Assembly (NCBI GenBank): GCA_964463505.1
Contig: CAYXDC010000059.1
Location: 1-20,547, forward strand
Origin: JAJZSS01 sp964463505
Lineage (GTDB): Bacteria > Chloroflexota > Anaerolineae > Anaerolineales > UBA4823
Length of the DNA stretch: 20,547 nucleotides
Direction: 5' to 3'
Part shown: piece by piece, positions 1 to 7,663 of the stretch
Position numbering within the stretch: the first letter of the stretch is position 1
Layout: each line of letters begins with the position of its first letter
Program-made: the position numbers and the translations under genes
Notes under the pieces: generated by a model
Database searches by the model: none
The model's input: the letters and a program-made list of their open reading frames with translations, nothing else
What the model was told of the DNA's origin: nothing

Positions 1-624
1 CCCCCATTCCTTGCGTAACATCTGGCGGCACTTTTCGTACTGCTCCAGCGCGGTTGCTCTTTTGCCCAACTGCCCGTAGGCATTAATCAGCGCGTAATGC
101 CAATCTTCGCGCAGGTAATCCACTTTGAGCAGCTGTTGGGCGGTGATCACCACGGCAGCATGGTCGGACTGCTGGATGAATCCTTTTAATTGATTCTCCA
201 GTGTATCTTGATAAATTGCGCGCAAGCGCTGGCGCTCAAAAGAGAGCCAATCCTCGAATCGCAGTGCATCCCGCAGGTACAGGCCTTCCAGAAAATCCCC
301 CTGGTAAGCATCGGTTTCCCCAGCTTCAAACGCAAATACATCCAGCCAGAAATCGCTCTGGAAATTAAAGGCAACTTCTTGTTTGTCGGTCAGGATATAT
401 TGGCTGCCGATGGCTGAGCGCAGCTTGGATAGTGTCCAGCGCAAGGCTGCCCTGGGATCATCTGGACCATCAAAAAGCAGATCAATCAGGTGCTCGCGCG
501 GAAATGGCCTGCGCGAGAGGATTAAGTAAGCAAGCAGAGCCAGAGGGCGGTAACCTGGCAGGTCCACCGGATGACCATCAAGCATCAGGCGGGGTTGGCC
601 GAGGAAATGAATTTTTAACGTCAT
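1..624 (-). CDS. SARP/BTAD-type transcriptional activator, N-terminal part (runs off the left edge)
   Basis: This reading frame is open for all 208 codons from the ATG at 624 down to base 1, so only the N-terminus is present. It starts MTLKIHFLGQPRL, typical of SARP-like regulators. Residues 1 to about 90 look like the winged-helix DNA-binding domain (ALRWTLSKLRSAIG lies near its recognition helix). From about residue 95 an alpha-helical region resembles the bacterial transcriptional activator (BTAD/TPR-like) domain, with DFLEGLYLRDALRFEDWL followed by repeats such as WHYALINAYGQLGKRATALEQY. Such proteins activate neighbouring operons or respond to signals through C-terminal NTPase, TPR or cyclase modules, which are off-window here. 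GGGGA lies just before the start codon. It is transcribed away from the SnoaL-like gene. The family call is fairly secure; the target is unknown. Confidence 0.8.
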   Translation of the reverse strand, partial: MTLKIHFLGQPRLMLDGHPVDLPGYRPLALLAYLILSRRPFPREHLIDLLFDGPDDPRAALRWTLSKLRSAIGSQYILTDKQEVAFNFQSDFWLDVFAFEAGETDAYQGDFLEGLYLRDALRFEDWLSFERQRLRAIYQDTLENQLKGFIQQSDHAAVVITAQQLLKVDYLREDWHYALINAYGQLGKRATALEQYEKCRQMLRKEWG

Positions 625-694
625 CTTTTCCCCGATATCACCGAAGGAAGTAAACAATCATGGCTGCAAATAATAGTGGATAAATTGCATCAAA

Positions 695-703
695 ATTATA
701 CCA
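695..703 (-). promoter_or_regulatory. Extended -10 promoter of the SARP-type gene
   Basis: On the minus strand the bases read TGGTATAAT, a perfect -10 hexamer with the TGn extension. Transcription would start near 688 and give a leader of about 65 nt before the ATG at 624. There is no good -35 hexamer, which is usual for extended -10 promoters; the inverted repeat at 704-729 occupies that place. Confidence 0.5.
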
Positions 704-729
704 TTGTTTGAAAAATTCTTTTTAAACAA
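704..729. repeat. AT-rich inverted repeat abutting the SARP-gene promoter
   Basis: The left arm TTGTTTGAAAAA (704-715) and right arm TTTTTAAACAA (719-729) are complementary apart from one unpaired G at 710, with a 3-nt centre. It lies between divergent genes, so a terminator role is unlikely. It sits exactly upstream of the extended -10 on the minus strand, where an operator or activator site would be placed. Confidence 0.5.
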
Positions 730-829
730 CGCTTTTACCCAACGTTGGCGACAACGCCTGGCCTGTAAAGTATAGGCAGGTTTAGAAAACCTGATACCTT
801 GTTGTTAGAGATTTGAAAGGAGAACTGAG

Positions 830-1267
830 ATGAAAGGCAAGTTTTTGGTAGTTGCAGTATTGGTATTGGCCGGTTTGTTCCTGCTGGTGAACGGACAGCA
901 GGCGCGGGCCAGCATCGAGCCGATTATGGCATTCGATGACGTCTTTGCGGAGCTCAATGTGGGCGATGTCGACAGCGCTCTGGAGTGGTTTGCAGAGGAT
1001 GCAACCGCAGAGAACAAGGTGCGTGCTGAGACCTATCGCGGTACAGCCGAGATCCGCAAGCTGCTGGAAGGAATGCAGTATCCCGGTCGAAAATTTGAGA
1101 TCGTAGAAGTCTCCATGAATGGCGATACGGTCACCGCCAGGGTGGAGGTCTCGGATAGAGGTCACACCTGGGGCACCGAGACGATCGAAGCGGTTGTCCT
1201 AGGCGGCAAAGTGCAAACCTTCCGCATCACTGCCTTCCGGCTGGAATTGTGGCGCATCGGACGGTAA
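830..1267 (+). CDS. Secreted SnoaL-like / NTF2-fold protein
   Basis: This is a 145-residue protein. Residues 1-27 form a signal peptide: basic start MKGK, a hydrophobic core VVAVLVLAGLFLLV, and an AxA-type site ending at ARA, so the mature protein would begin at about S28. The rest resembles the SnoaL-like cone fold: an N-terminal helix (FDDVFAELNVGDVDSALEWFAEDAT), the segment YRGTAEIRKLLEGM, then strands (KFEIVEVSMNGDTVTARVEV, and VVLGGKVQTFRITAF near the end). Members of this fold act as small-molecule isomerases or hydrolases or simply as binding proteins, so no reaction can be assigned. The ATG is preceded by GAAAGGAG at good distance. It is a single-gene transcript ended by the hairpin at 1294-1332, and may be controlled with the divergent SARP-type gene. 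Confidence 0.75.
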   Translation: MKGKFLVVAVLVLAGLFLLVNGQQARASIEPIMAFDDVFAELNVGDVDSALEWFAEDATAENKVRAETYRGTAEIRKLLEGMQYPGRKFEIVEVSMNGDTVTARVEVSDRGHTWGTETIEAVVLGGKVQTFRITAFRLELWRIGR

Positions 1268-1293
1268 CTTCAGCAGCGTTTATGAATATAGAT

Positions 1294-1332
1294 GAGGGTA
1301 TATTGGCCGGCGTAGCCGGCCAATATACCCTC
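1294..1332. terminator. Perfect 18-bp hairpin between convergent genes, probable bidirectional terminator
   Basis: The arms 1294-1311 and 1315-1332 are exactly complementary over 18 bp with a 3-nt loop GTA. The outer half is AT-containing (GAGGGTATATT) and the inner half is GC-rich (GGCCGGC). It lies between the stop codon of the SnoaL-like gene and the end of the minus-strand methyltransferase gene. The sequence downstream on the plus strand is TTAATTT, only a weak U-tract, so it may also act as an mRNA-stabilising 3' stem. Confidence 0.7.
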
Positions 1333-1360
1333 TTAATTTCATCTGAGGTGCATAACTGCT

Positions 1361-2110
1361 TCAGTTGATTTTCCCCACACGCAGATAAAGCGGCCAGCGA
1401 ATGAGGCGGGGTTGATCGGCCTGCCCCCAGACGCCGGACAGCTCAGGCCAGAGGATTTGGAGCGGATGCTGGCCTCGCTCTGACTGGTAACGGCGGACAG
1501 CCGACCAGGTATCCAGAAAACCAGTCAGTTGATCCAGTCTCCAGGTGGCTTGCATTTCAAAGGCTGGGGTTTCGATCTCCTCGAATGGAAACGGTAAGGT
1601 CTGATAGCGAGCTTCCAAATAGTGGAACCGGTCGGGCCAGAAACCAGCCAGAACATTGGTATAGAAAGCCTCCACAATCGGATCTAATTCCGGGGAAATT
1701 ACCGGCAGGAGATACATCCAAACAGCGAACACGCCCTCTGGTTTCATGGCTCGGGTAACGAGCGGATAAAATGCGTCCAGATCAAACCAGTGAACAGCCT
1801 GGGCAGACGTTATCAGATCGACACTGTGGGATGGGAGAATGACATCTTCGGCACGGGCCACACGATATTCTACATGTGCGTGAGGAATTGCCTGAGCGAT
1901 TTGATCAGGACTGCCATCCGTGGCGAGCACATGCTTGAAGTAAACTGCCAGCCCCTGCGCGGCTTGCCCGCTACCCGTGCCGCAATCCCAGGCAAGTTCC
2001 CGGTGAGGAGCGAGCGAGGCCAGGTAGGCAAATAGTTCGTCCGGGTACTGGGGGCGGAAGGAGGCATATTGACCGGATTGTGTAGACCAGTGATCTTCAA
2101 AACTGTTCAT
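1361..2110 (-). CDS. Class I SAM-dependent methyltransferase (type 11)
   Basis: This 249-residue cytoplasmic enzyme would transfer a methyl group from S-adenosylmethionine to an unknown small molecule. Motif I is WDCGTGSGQ (residues 41-49). The acidic residue after strand 2 is D65 in ATDGSPDQI. The motif IV region is VDLITSAQAVHWFD (97-110), and the post-motif strand is KPEGVFAVWMY. The N-terminal QSGQYASFRPQYP and the AVHWFD signature are shared with the Tmt1/Crg1-like group, whose characterised members methylate small carboxylates or lipids. The start at 2110 was chosen over an in-frame ATG at 2140 because AAGGA lies 8 nt before it. It is about 100 nt downstream of the esterase gene on the same strand and could share that transcript. 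Substrate unknown. Confidence 0.85.
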   Translation of the reverse strand: MNSFEDHWSTQSGQYASFRPQYPDELFAYLASLAPHRELAWDCGTGSGQAAQGLAVYFKHVLATDGSPDQIAQAIPHAHVEYRVARAEDVILPSHSVDLITSAQAVHWFDLDAFYPLVTRAMKPEGVFAVWMYLLPVISPELDPIVEAFYTNVLAGFWPDRFHYLEARYQTLPFPFEEIETPAFEMQATWRLDQLTGFLDTWSAVRRYQSERGQHPLQILWPELSGVWGQADQPRLIRWPLYLRVGKIN

Positions 2111-2212
2111 ACCAGTAATCCTTATGAATGTGCGTGCCAATTGGCGCGTTAAGAATCCGAAATACCACCAGTATTAACATCACATATCAGCATAACGCTC
2201 GTCCTGATGAGA

Positions 2213-2947
2213 TCAGAACATTTGCCCCAGGTGGTAGGGCAGCATCTTGTACCACCAGGGCCAGTCGTGGTTCACATCTGCGCCCCACAGGTCGATCCAG
2301 GCAGGGATGTGCTTTTGCTCCAGCACACGCTGCAGGGCGTACGCATCCTCCACGAAGGGCTCTTCCCAGGCGCCTTGCCCGACACAGACCACGATGTGGC
2401 TCTGGCGGTACTGGTCGATAAACCAGGGATCATTCAGGCCGGGCAGGAAGGCCAGCGGGGCATTGAAGTACACGTTATCGTCCATATAATCGCCCACGAA
2501 CAGGTTCAGGCGCAATGGGCCGCTGATAGCGATGGTGGTGTCGAACAGGTCGGGGTGGCGGAAGAAGAAATTGGCGGCGTGGTAGGCGCCCATGGAGCAG
2601 CCTGTGGTCAGCCATTTACCGGGGTAGCTGGTGCGCTGGTGGATAAATTCCGAGACCTCTGTGGCGATGTAGCGGTCGTAATCCTGGTGGCGGCAGGCGC
2701 GCTCAGCGGGATGCGCCCCCCAGTTGGCCCAGGTCTGGTTATCCAGGCTGTCCATGGTGTAGAGCTGGATTTGTCCATTCTCGATCCAGGGCCAGATGTG
2801 ATCCAGCATGTGAAAGTCTTCAAACTCGTAAAAACGCCCGCCCTGGCAGGGAAAGACCACCACGGGTTTACCGGCATGCCCGTAGATCTTGAGCTCCATG
2901 TCCTGGTTGAGAGACGGGCTCCATTGTTTGTGGTATTCGATGTTCAT
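2213..2947 (-). CDS. Alpha/beta-hydrolase-fold esterase (COG4947-like)
   Basis: This is a 244-residue protein without a signal peptide. The nucleophile elbow GCSMG puts the catalytic serine at S118, and the likely catalytic histidine is H227 in VNHDWPWW. An acid (E195/E196 or D201) lies in the segment after the strand SHIVVCVGQGAW. The N-terminus ELKIYGHAGKPVVVFPCQGG resembles the putative-esterase family placed in COG4947; I am matching from memory. Its start codon overlaps the stop of the ATP-grasp gene (ATGA at 2944-2947), so the two are almost certainly co-translated. A hydrolase made with a ligase suggests it releases or edits the ligase product, or removes an ester group from it. Function beyond hydrolase is inference. 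Confidence 0.8.
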   Translation of the reverse strand: MNIEYHKQWSPSLNQDMELKIYGHAGKPVVVFPCQGGRFYEFEDFHMLDHIWPWIENGQIQLYTMDSLDNQTWANWGAHPAERACRHQDYDRYIATEVSEFIHQRTSYPGKWLTTGCSMGAYHAANFFFRHPDLFDTTIAISGPLRLNLFVGDYMDDNVYFNAPLAFLPGLNDPWFIDQYRQSHIVVCVGQGAWEEPFVEDAYALQRVLEQKHIPAWIDLWGADVNHDWPWWYKMLPYHLGQMF

Positions 2948-4110
2948 GAAGCCAGCTCGTGAATCAGGTTTGACATATTCACGATGTCCGCTTCGTCCGG
3001 CGAGCGCAACAGGTAGCCGTAATCGCCCAGCGCCTGGCTGAAGATGCCCGATATATGCTCGTGGTGCACCAGGGCCGGGCCGAGCGTATCGACCAGCTCC
3101 TGGTGTGTAATCGTATAGCTGCGGTTGAATTTGCGCCCCACGTAGCCAACGTGGTATTTGCGGGCGTAATCGGTGGTGAAGCGGTTATGGACAACGATAT
3201 GCGCCCACTCTTTATAGATATCGATATCGCTGGCAAAGTTCCACATATCCGTGGTCATTCCGCCTGGCGGGCGCAGGTTGACTTCCAGGGCCACTAACTC
3301 CCCGTCCGTCTGGCGGCGGAAGAACTCGAAGTGGAAGAAGCGCTCGCGCACGTTGAAGGCTTTTAGCACGCGCCGCCCGGCATCTTCCAGGTCGGCGGGA
3401 ATCTGGCGCAGGGTATAGTAATAGATCAGGTCGTCCTTGTTGACGGCTTCCATGATCCCCCGGCTGTAGACCAGGGAATTGAAGTAGACCGGGTTCCCTT
3501 CGCGATCAGCCAGACCATCAAAGGTGCAGATATCGCCGGCAATGAACTCTTCCAGGATGTAATCTACAGCGGGTTTGGAGATGAAAAAAGCTTCTAATTC
3601 AGCCAGATTGTGGATTTTGTAGGTCTTTGCAGCGCCTACGCCAATATCGGGCTTGGCCACCAGCGGATAACCGGTCTGGCGGACGAGCTTTTTGGCGTCG
3701 TCCAGGGTATTCACTACCTTGCCGCGCGCCACCGGCACCCCAATCTGGCGGAAGACTTCCTTCATGCGTGATTTGCGTTTGGCACGCGCCAGGTCCTCGC
3801 CTTGCAAACCGGGGATATTGAAATCGGCGCGCAAACGCGCCTCAGTCTCCAGCCAATATTCGTTGAGTGAGTCGATGCGGTCAAGCTTGCCATACTGGTG
3901 GGTAAAATAGCCCAGGGCGCGCACCAGCTCATCGTAATTGTGCATGTCGTTGACGCGGTAGTACACGCTCAAGGAATTTTTGAGCGTATGCGGCAGCAGG
4001 TCGTAAGGTTCATCAGCCAGCCCGAGCACATTTACACCCAGGAAAGCAAGCTGCTGGGAGAACTGCACGTAATTAGGTGGGAAATGCGGCGAGAGATATA
4101 CGAAATTCAT
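2944..4110 (-). CDS. ATP-grasp carboxylate-amine ligase
   Basis: This is a 388-residue protein. The N-terminal third (MNFVYLSPHFPPNY...) is the Rossmann-like pre-ATP-grasp domain. The central ATP-grasp fold has KRKSRMKEVFRQIGVP (111-126), the nucleotide-binding lysine K153 in YPLVAKPDIGVGAAK, hinge acids E187/E188, and the metal ligands E276 and N278 in ALEVNLRPPGG. ATP-grasp enzymes join a carboxylate to an amine or thiol through an acyl-phosphate. The last 70 residues lie beyond the core. The start at 4110 is preferred to the ATG at 4116 because AGGAG is 8 nt from the first and only 2 nt from the second. It is the first gene of an operon with the esterase. Substrate unknown; an amino-acid or peptide ligase is most likely. 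Confidence 0.85.
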   Translation of the reverse strand: MNFVYLSPHFPPNYVQFSQQLAFLGVNVLGLADEPYDLLPHTLKNSLSVYYRVNDMHNYDELVRALGYFTHQYGKLDRIDSLNEYWLETEARLRADFNIPGLQGEDLARAKRKSRMKEVFRQIGVPVARGKVVNTLDDAKKLVRQTGYPLVAKPDIGVGAAKTYKIHNLAELEAFFISKPAVDYILEEFIAGDICTFDGLADREGNPVYFNSLVYSRGIMEAVNKDDLIYYYTLRQIPADLEDAGRRVLKAFNVRERFFHFEFFRRQTDGELVALEVNLRPPGGMTTDMWNFASDIDIYKEWAHIVVHNRFTTDYARKYHVGYVGRKFNRSYTITHQELVDTLGPALVHHEHISGIFSQALGDYGYLLRSPDEADIVNMSNLIHELAS

Positions 4111-4195
4111 AAGCATGGCTCCTGACTGGGTTGGACCAGTGCCGTAATTCGCTACAGGCTATCAACCAGCGAAATACTTAGATCAGAATTCACCA

Positions 4196-4224
4196 TTTAT
4201 ACGCTAAAGCGACCAATTAGGCAA
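4196..4224 (-). promoter_or_regulatory. Sigma-70-type promoter for the ATP-grasp/esterase operon
   Basis: On the minus strand TTGCCT (4224-4219) and TATAAA (4201-4196) are separated by 17 nt. Transcription would start near 4189, leaving a leader of about 80 nt before the ATG at 4110. Found by eye in the divergent intergenic region. Confidence 0.5.
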
Positions 4225-4287
4225 ATGGGAATTTTTGGCGCAATGGGATTATTAATAGGATTCTAGTCAAATTTGAAGGATAAGCCT

Positions 4288-4296
4288 TGATATAAT
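4288..4296 (+). promoter_or_regulatory. Extended -10 promoter for the phosphohexomutase operon
   Basis: TGATATAAT gives a perfect -10 hexamer (4291-4296) with the TGn extension at 4288-4290. No convincing -35 is present. Initiation near 4303 leaves about 30 nt to the ATG at 4333, which has GGGAGGA in front of it. Confidence 0.6.
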
Positions 4297-4332
4297 ACCT
4301 TCGTTCTGAACTTCACGACCCTGGGAGGACTG

Positions 4333-5754
4333 ATGAGCTTTAAGATCCTATTTGGCACGGATGGTTGGCGCGGGCGCATTGCTGATGATTATACGTTTAC
4401 CAATGTGCGGCGCTGCGCACAGGGTTTTGCGGCTTATCTGCTGCAGGATGGCAAGGCCGGACAATCGGTCGTGGTCGGCTACGATCAGCGTTTTCAATCG
4501 GAGCACTTTGCTGCCAGTGTGGCGGAGGTGCTGGCTGGCAATGGTTTTCGGGTTTACCTCACGGATGGGGCAACGCCTACGCCGGTGATTTCCTTTTCAG
4601 TAGTGGCACGCCAGGCGGTAGGGGCGATCAATATTACCGCTTCACATAACCCACCGGTCGATAACGGTTTTAAAGTGCGCGATGAATTTGGCGGGGCGAT
4701 CGACCCGGCGCGCTTGAAGCAGATTGAAGCCCTGATCCCCGAGGATGAGAGCGGGGTGCAGCGGGTGGAGCTGGAAGACGCCGTTGCGCAAGGGAACGTG
4801 GTGCGCTTCGATCCGGCGCCCGACTATATCGCCCAGATCAAGAAACTGGTTGACCTCGAGCTGCTGAAAGACGCCGGCCTGAAGGTGCTGGTGGACCCCA
4901 TGTGGGGCAACGGGATGGGCTGGTTCACCCGCCTGCTGGCAGGCGGAAAGACCGAAGTGATCGAGATGCACAACCAGCGCAACCCGATCTTCCCCGAGAT
5001 GAAGCGCCCCGAGCCGATCCAGCCCAATGTGGATGCGGGCTTGCAGAAGACTGTGGAAGTGGGCGCCGACGTGCTGATCATCCTGGACGGCGACGCCGAT
5101 CGGGTGGGCGTGGGCGATGAGAATGGGCAGTTTATCGACCAGCTGCGCATGTTTGGCTTGCTGGCGTTCTACCTGCTGGAGGTCAAAGGCGAGCGCGGCC
5201 CGATTGTGAAGAGCCTTTCGACCACTGTGATGCTGGACAAGCTGGGCAAGCTCTATGACGTGCCGGTGTACCATACCGGAGTGGGCTTTAAATATATTGC
5301 TCCCAAGGTGCTGGAGACCAACGCCATGATCGGTGGCGAGGAATCCGGCGGGTATGCCTTCCGCGGGCACGTGCCCGAGCGAGATGGCATCCTGGCAGGG
5401 CTGTATATGCTGGATATGATGGTGCGCCTGGGCAAAAAGCCCTCCGAGTTATTGCAAATGCTGTTCGACAAAGTCGGCGCGCATTATTACAACCGCATCG
5501 ATACCCATTTTGAGGGCGATAAAAAGGAACGCATCGCTGCCATCCTGGCAGCCAATCCCCAGACCATCGGCGGGTTGCAGGTGACGGGACTGGATACGTT
5601 GGATGGGTATAAATTCAACCTGGAAGATGGCGGCTGGCTGTTGGTGCGCTTTTCCGGCACCGAGCCGATCATCCGTGTGTATACCGAGACAACTCATGCG
5701 GATAAAGTGCCGAACATCCTGGCGGATGGGCTGGCGATCGCCGGTTTGAAGTAA
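4333..5754 (+). CDS. Phosphoglucomutase/phosphomannomutase-family enzyme
   Basis: This 473-residue cytoplasmic alpha-D-phosphohexomutase interconverts hexose 1- and 6-phosphates. All four hallmark loops are present: the phosphoserine loop TASHNP with S104; the metal loop DGDADR (252-257); the sugar-binding loop GEESGG (335-340); and the phosphate-binding loop RFSGTEP (439-445). The start FGTDGWRGRI is typical of the family. Length is normal. It likely feeds sugar nucleotides or glycogen, but motifs do not decide between glucose, mannose and glucosamine phosphates. The strong Shine-Dalgarno sequence GGGAGGA precedes the ATG. It is the first of three tightly packed plus-strand genes. Confidence 0.93.
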   Translation: MSFKILFGTDGWRGRIADDYTFTNVRRCAQGFAAYLLQDGKAGQSVVVGYDQRFQSEHFAASVAEVLAGNGFRVYLTDGATPTPVISFSVVARQAVGAINITASHNPPVDNGFKVRDEFGGAIDPARLKQIEALIPEDESGVQRVELEDAVAQGNVVRFDPAPDYIAQIKKLVDLELLKDAGLKVLVDPMWGNGMGWFTRLLAGGKTEVIEMHNQRNPIFPEMKRPEPIQPNVDAGLQKTVEVGADVLIILDGDADRVGVGDENGQFIDQLRMFGLLAFYLLEVKGERGPIVKSLSTTVMLDKLGKLYDVPVYHTGVGFKYIAPKVLETNAMIGGEESGGYAFRGHVPERDGILAGLYMLDMMVRLGKKPSELLQMLFDKVGAHYYNRIDTHFEGDKKERIAAILAANPQTIGGLQVTGLDTLDGYKFNLEDGGWLLVRFSGTEPIIRVYTETTHADKVPNILADGLAIAGLK

Positions 5755-5784
5755 GTTTGCGCAGATTGCGACTGGAACCCTGAA

Positions 5785-6597
5785 TTGCTGTGTGACACGC
5801 ACTGCCATTTGAACTTTGACAGCTTTGATGCAGACCGCCCGCAGGTGCTGGAAAGAGCGCAGGCAGCAGGCGTGGGGCGCATCTTGAATCCTTCCATTGA
5901 TCTGGAGACCAGCCGGGAGATCGTGGACCTGGCTCAGACCATCCCCGAGCTGTATGCCGCCATCGGTGTGCACCCCAATGATGGAGCGAGCTGGCGCAAG
6001 GATACACGGGCCACCTTACGTGAGCTGGCGCAGCAGCCCAAAGTTGCCGCGATTGGCGAGATCGGGCTGGATTATTACCGTGACCGGATGCCTGCCTCCC
6101 AGCAGCAGCATATCTTTGCCCAGCAGCTGGAGCTGGCAGCGGAGCTGGAACTGCCTGTGGTGATCCACATCCGAGATGCCAACCGCCAGCAGCCCCAGGC
6201 GACGGCGGACACACTGCGCATGCTGGCGGAATGGATGGCGGATTTGCGCAAGCATGGCTCGCCGCTGGCGGAAAGACCAGGTGTTTTGCATTCCTTTTCG
6301 TCTGGCCTGCCGGCGGGGTTAGAAGCGATACAATTGGGTTTTATGCTCGGTATTACCGGGCCAGTGACCTTTAAGAAGGCATTTGAATTGCAGGAGGTTG
6401 TTTTGGGGATTCCCTTGCAGCACCTGTTGGTGGAGACGGATGCGCCATTTCTGACGCCCCACCCTTACCGTGGACAGAGAAACGAACCGGCTTACGTGCG
6501 TTTCGTGGTCGAGAAGATCGCCGAACTTCACATCCTGCCCACTCGCAAGATTGAGGCAATTACCACTCAAAATGCCGGGAGGTTGTTTCTTTGGTGA
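5785..6597 (+). CDS. tatD: TatD-family metal-dependent hydrolase (DNase)
   Basis: This 270-residue TIM-barrel protein has the full metal-ligand set: DTHCHL (H6, H8), AIGEIGLDYY (E92), VVIHIRDA (H128), GVLHSFSSG (H169) and ETDAPFLTP (D219). Characterised TatD proteins are magnesium-dependent 3'-5' nucleases that may act in DNA repair or turnover. The first candidate start after the preceding stop is a TTG at 5785, which puts the HxH motif at the usual N-terminal place; the only Shine-Dalgarno match is a weak GGAA. Translation may therefore depend on coupling to the phosphohexomutase gene, whose stop lies 30 nt upstream in the same frame. The stop codon lies within the start region of the polyprenyl synthase gene. 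Confidence 0.92.
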   Translation: MLCDTHCHLNFDSFDADRPQVLERAQAAGVGRILNPSIDLETSREIVDLAQTIPELYAAIGVHPNDGASWRKDTRATLRELAQQPKVAAIGEIGLDYYRDRMPASQQQHIFAQQLELAAELELPVVIHIRDANRQQPQATADTLRMLAEWMADLRKHGSPLAERPGVLHSFSSGLPAGLEAIQLGFMLGITGPVTFKKAFELQEVVLGIPLQHLLVETDAPFLTPHPYRGQRNEPAYVRFVVEKIAELHILPTRKIEAITTQNAGRLFLW

Positions 6598-7568
6598 GTA
6601 GTGATTTGACGATTAAATTTATGACACCAATGCAGGAATTGATACCGCGAGTGGAAGAACGTATGCACCGCCAGGCGATCGGGCACCACCCCGATCTGGG
6701 AGCTGCGCTGCAGCATTTGCTGTCTTCCGGCGGCAAGCGGATTCGACCCACGGTGGCTTTATTGACCGGTATGATGTTAGGTGCCGAAATTGAGGACCTG
6801 ATCACGCTCTCAGCGTCTATCGAGCTGCTGCATACCGCCACCCTGGTACACGATGACCTGATTGATGGCGCTTTGCTGCGGCGCGGGATTGCCACGCTGA
6901 ATTCACGCTGGACACCGGCAGCCACAGTGCTGACCGGGGACTTTATCTTTGCCCAGGCAGCCCGGCTGGCGGCTGAGACCAACTCGGTGGCAGTGATGGG
7001 TATCTTTGCCCAGACCCTGGCTACGATCGTCAACGGGGAGATCGCCCAGATGTTCAACAGCCGCGGCATCGCCAACCGCCAGGAGTACCACGAGCGCATT
7101 TACGCCAAGACCGCCTCCATGTTCGAGCTGGCTACCGAGGCCGCCGCGCTGCTCAGCCCGGCGGACAGCGCCAAACGGCGTGCCGTGCGCACCTTTGGCT
7201 ATGAGATCGGCATGGCTTTCCAGATCGTGGATGATATCCTGGATTTCACTGGCGATCAATCCACGGTGGGTAAACCGGTCGCTGGCGACTTGCGCCAGGG
7301 GCTGGTCACCTTGCCGGCGATCTGCTACCTGGAGCTAAATCCCGATGACCCCGACACAGAATTCTTGAAGCTAGGTGGTTACCCGAGCGGGACTGTGATC
7401 GATCGCCTGGTGGAATCGATCCGCGCATCCGGCGCCATCCGGGCAGCCATGCAGGAAGCGCGCGGGTTTGTGGGGCGCGGCCTGGATGCTCTGACGGGCA
7501 TGCCCGAAGGTGTGGAGAAGCAGGCGCTGATCAATCTGGCGCAGTATATTGTCGAGCGCGAGCTATAA
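6591..7568 (+). CDS. Polyprenyl synthetase (long-chain trans-prenyl diphosphate synthase)
   Basis: This is a 325-residue enzyme of isoprenoid metabolism that condenses isopentenyl diphosphate onto an allylic primer. GGKRIRP (residues 48-54) binds diphosphate. The first Asp-rich motif is DDLID (88-92) and the second is DDILD (214-218) in QIVDDILDFTGD. The residue five positions before the first motif is a small alanine (HTATLVHDD), the pattern of long-chain enzymes, so a C30-C50 product for the menaquinone side chain is likely. The start is TTG 6591, with GGGAGG at 6577-6582 and 8 nt spacing. GTG 6594 is the alternative. Either start overlaps the tatD stop, so translation is coupled. A terminator follows. 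Confidence 0.92.
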   Translation: MVSSDLTIKFMTPMQELIPRVEERMHRQAIGHHPDLGAALQHLLSSGGKRIRPTVALLTGMMLGAEIEDLITLSASIELLHTATLVHDDLIDGALLRRGIATLNSRWTPAATVLTGDFIFAQAARLAAETNSVAVMGIFAQTLATIVNGEIAQMFNSRGIANRQEYHERIYAKTASMFELATEAAALLSPADSAKRRAVRTFGYEIGMAFQIVDDILDFTGDQSTVGKPVAGDLRQGLVTLPAICYLELNPDDPDTEFLKLGGYPSGTVIDRLVESIRASGAIRAAMQEARGFVGRGLDALTGMPEGVEKQALINLAQYIVEREL

Positions 7569-7603
7569 ATACCCAGTACATACCTGAAGCATTCAGACTC
7601 AAA

Positions 7604-7648
7604 ACCGGACACGCAGCGCACAATCAGCGTGTCCGGTCTTTTTATTTG
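7604..7648 (+). terminator. Intrinsic terminator of the phosphohexomutase-tatD-polyprenyl synthase operon
   Basis: ACCGGACACGC (7604-7614) pairs perfectly with GCGTGTCCGGT (7627-7637) across a 12-nt loop and is followed by CTTTTTATTTG. It lies 36 nt after the polyprenyl synthase stop codon and just before the convergent zinc-ribbon gene. Confidence 0.88.
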
Positions 7649-7663
7649 TCTGCAAATCAATAC

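Noticed and set aside
2136..2145. Palindrome GCCAATTGGC upstream of the methyltransferase gene
   Set aside because: Ten bases of symmetry are not rare and no promoter was found next to it; kept only as a weak operator possibility.
2207..2962. Long plus-strand frame of 251 codons
   Set aside because: It lies exactly opposite the esterase gene, which has a catalytic motif and a translational overlap; the plus-strand protein has no recognisable feature.
4642..5370. Minus-strand frame of 242 codons
   Set aside because: It is antisense to the phosphohexomutase gene, with all its motifs; the His-rich composition is typical of antisense frames.
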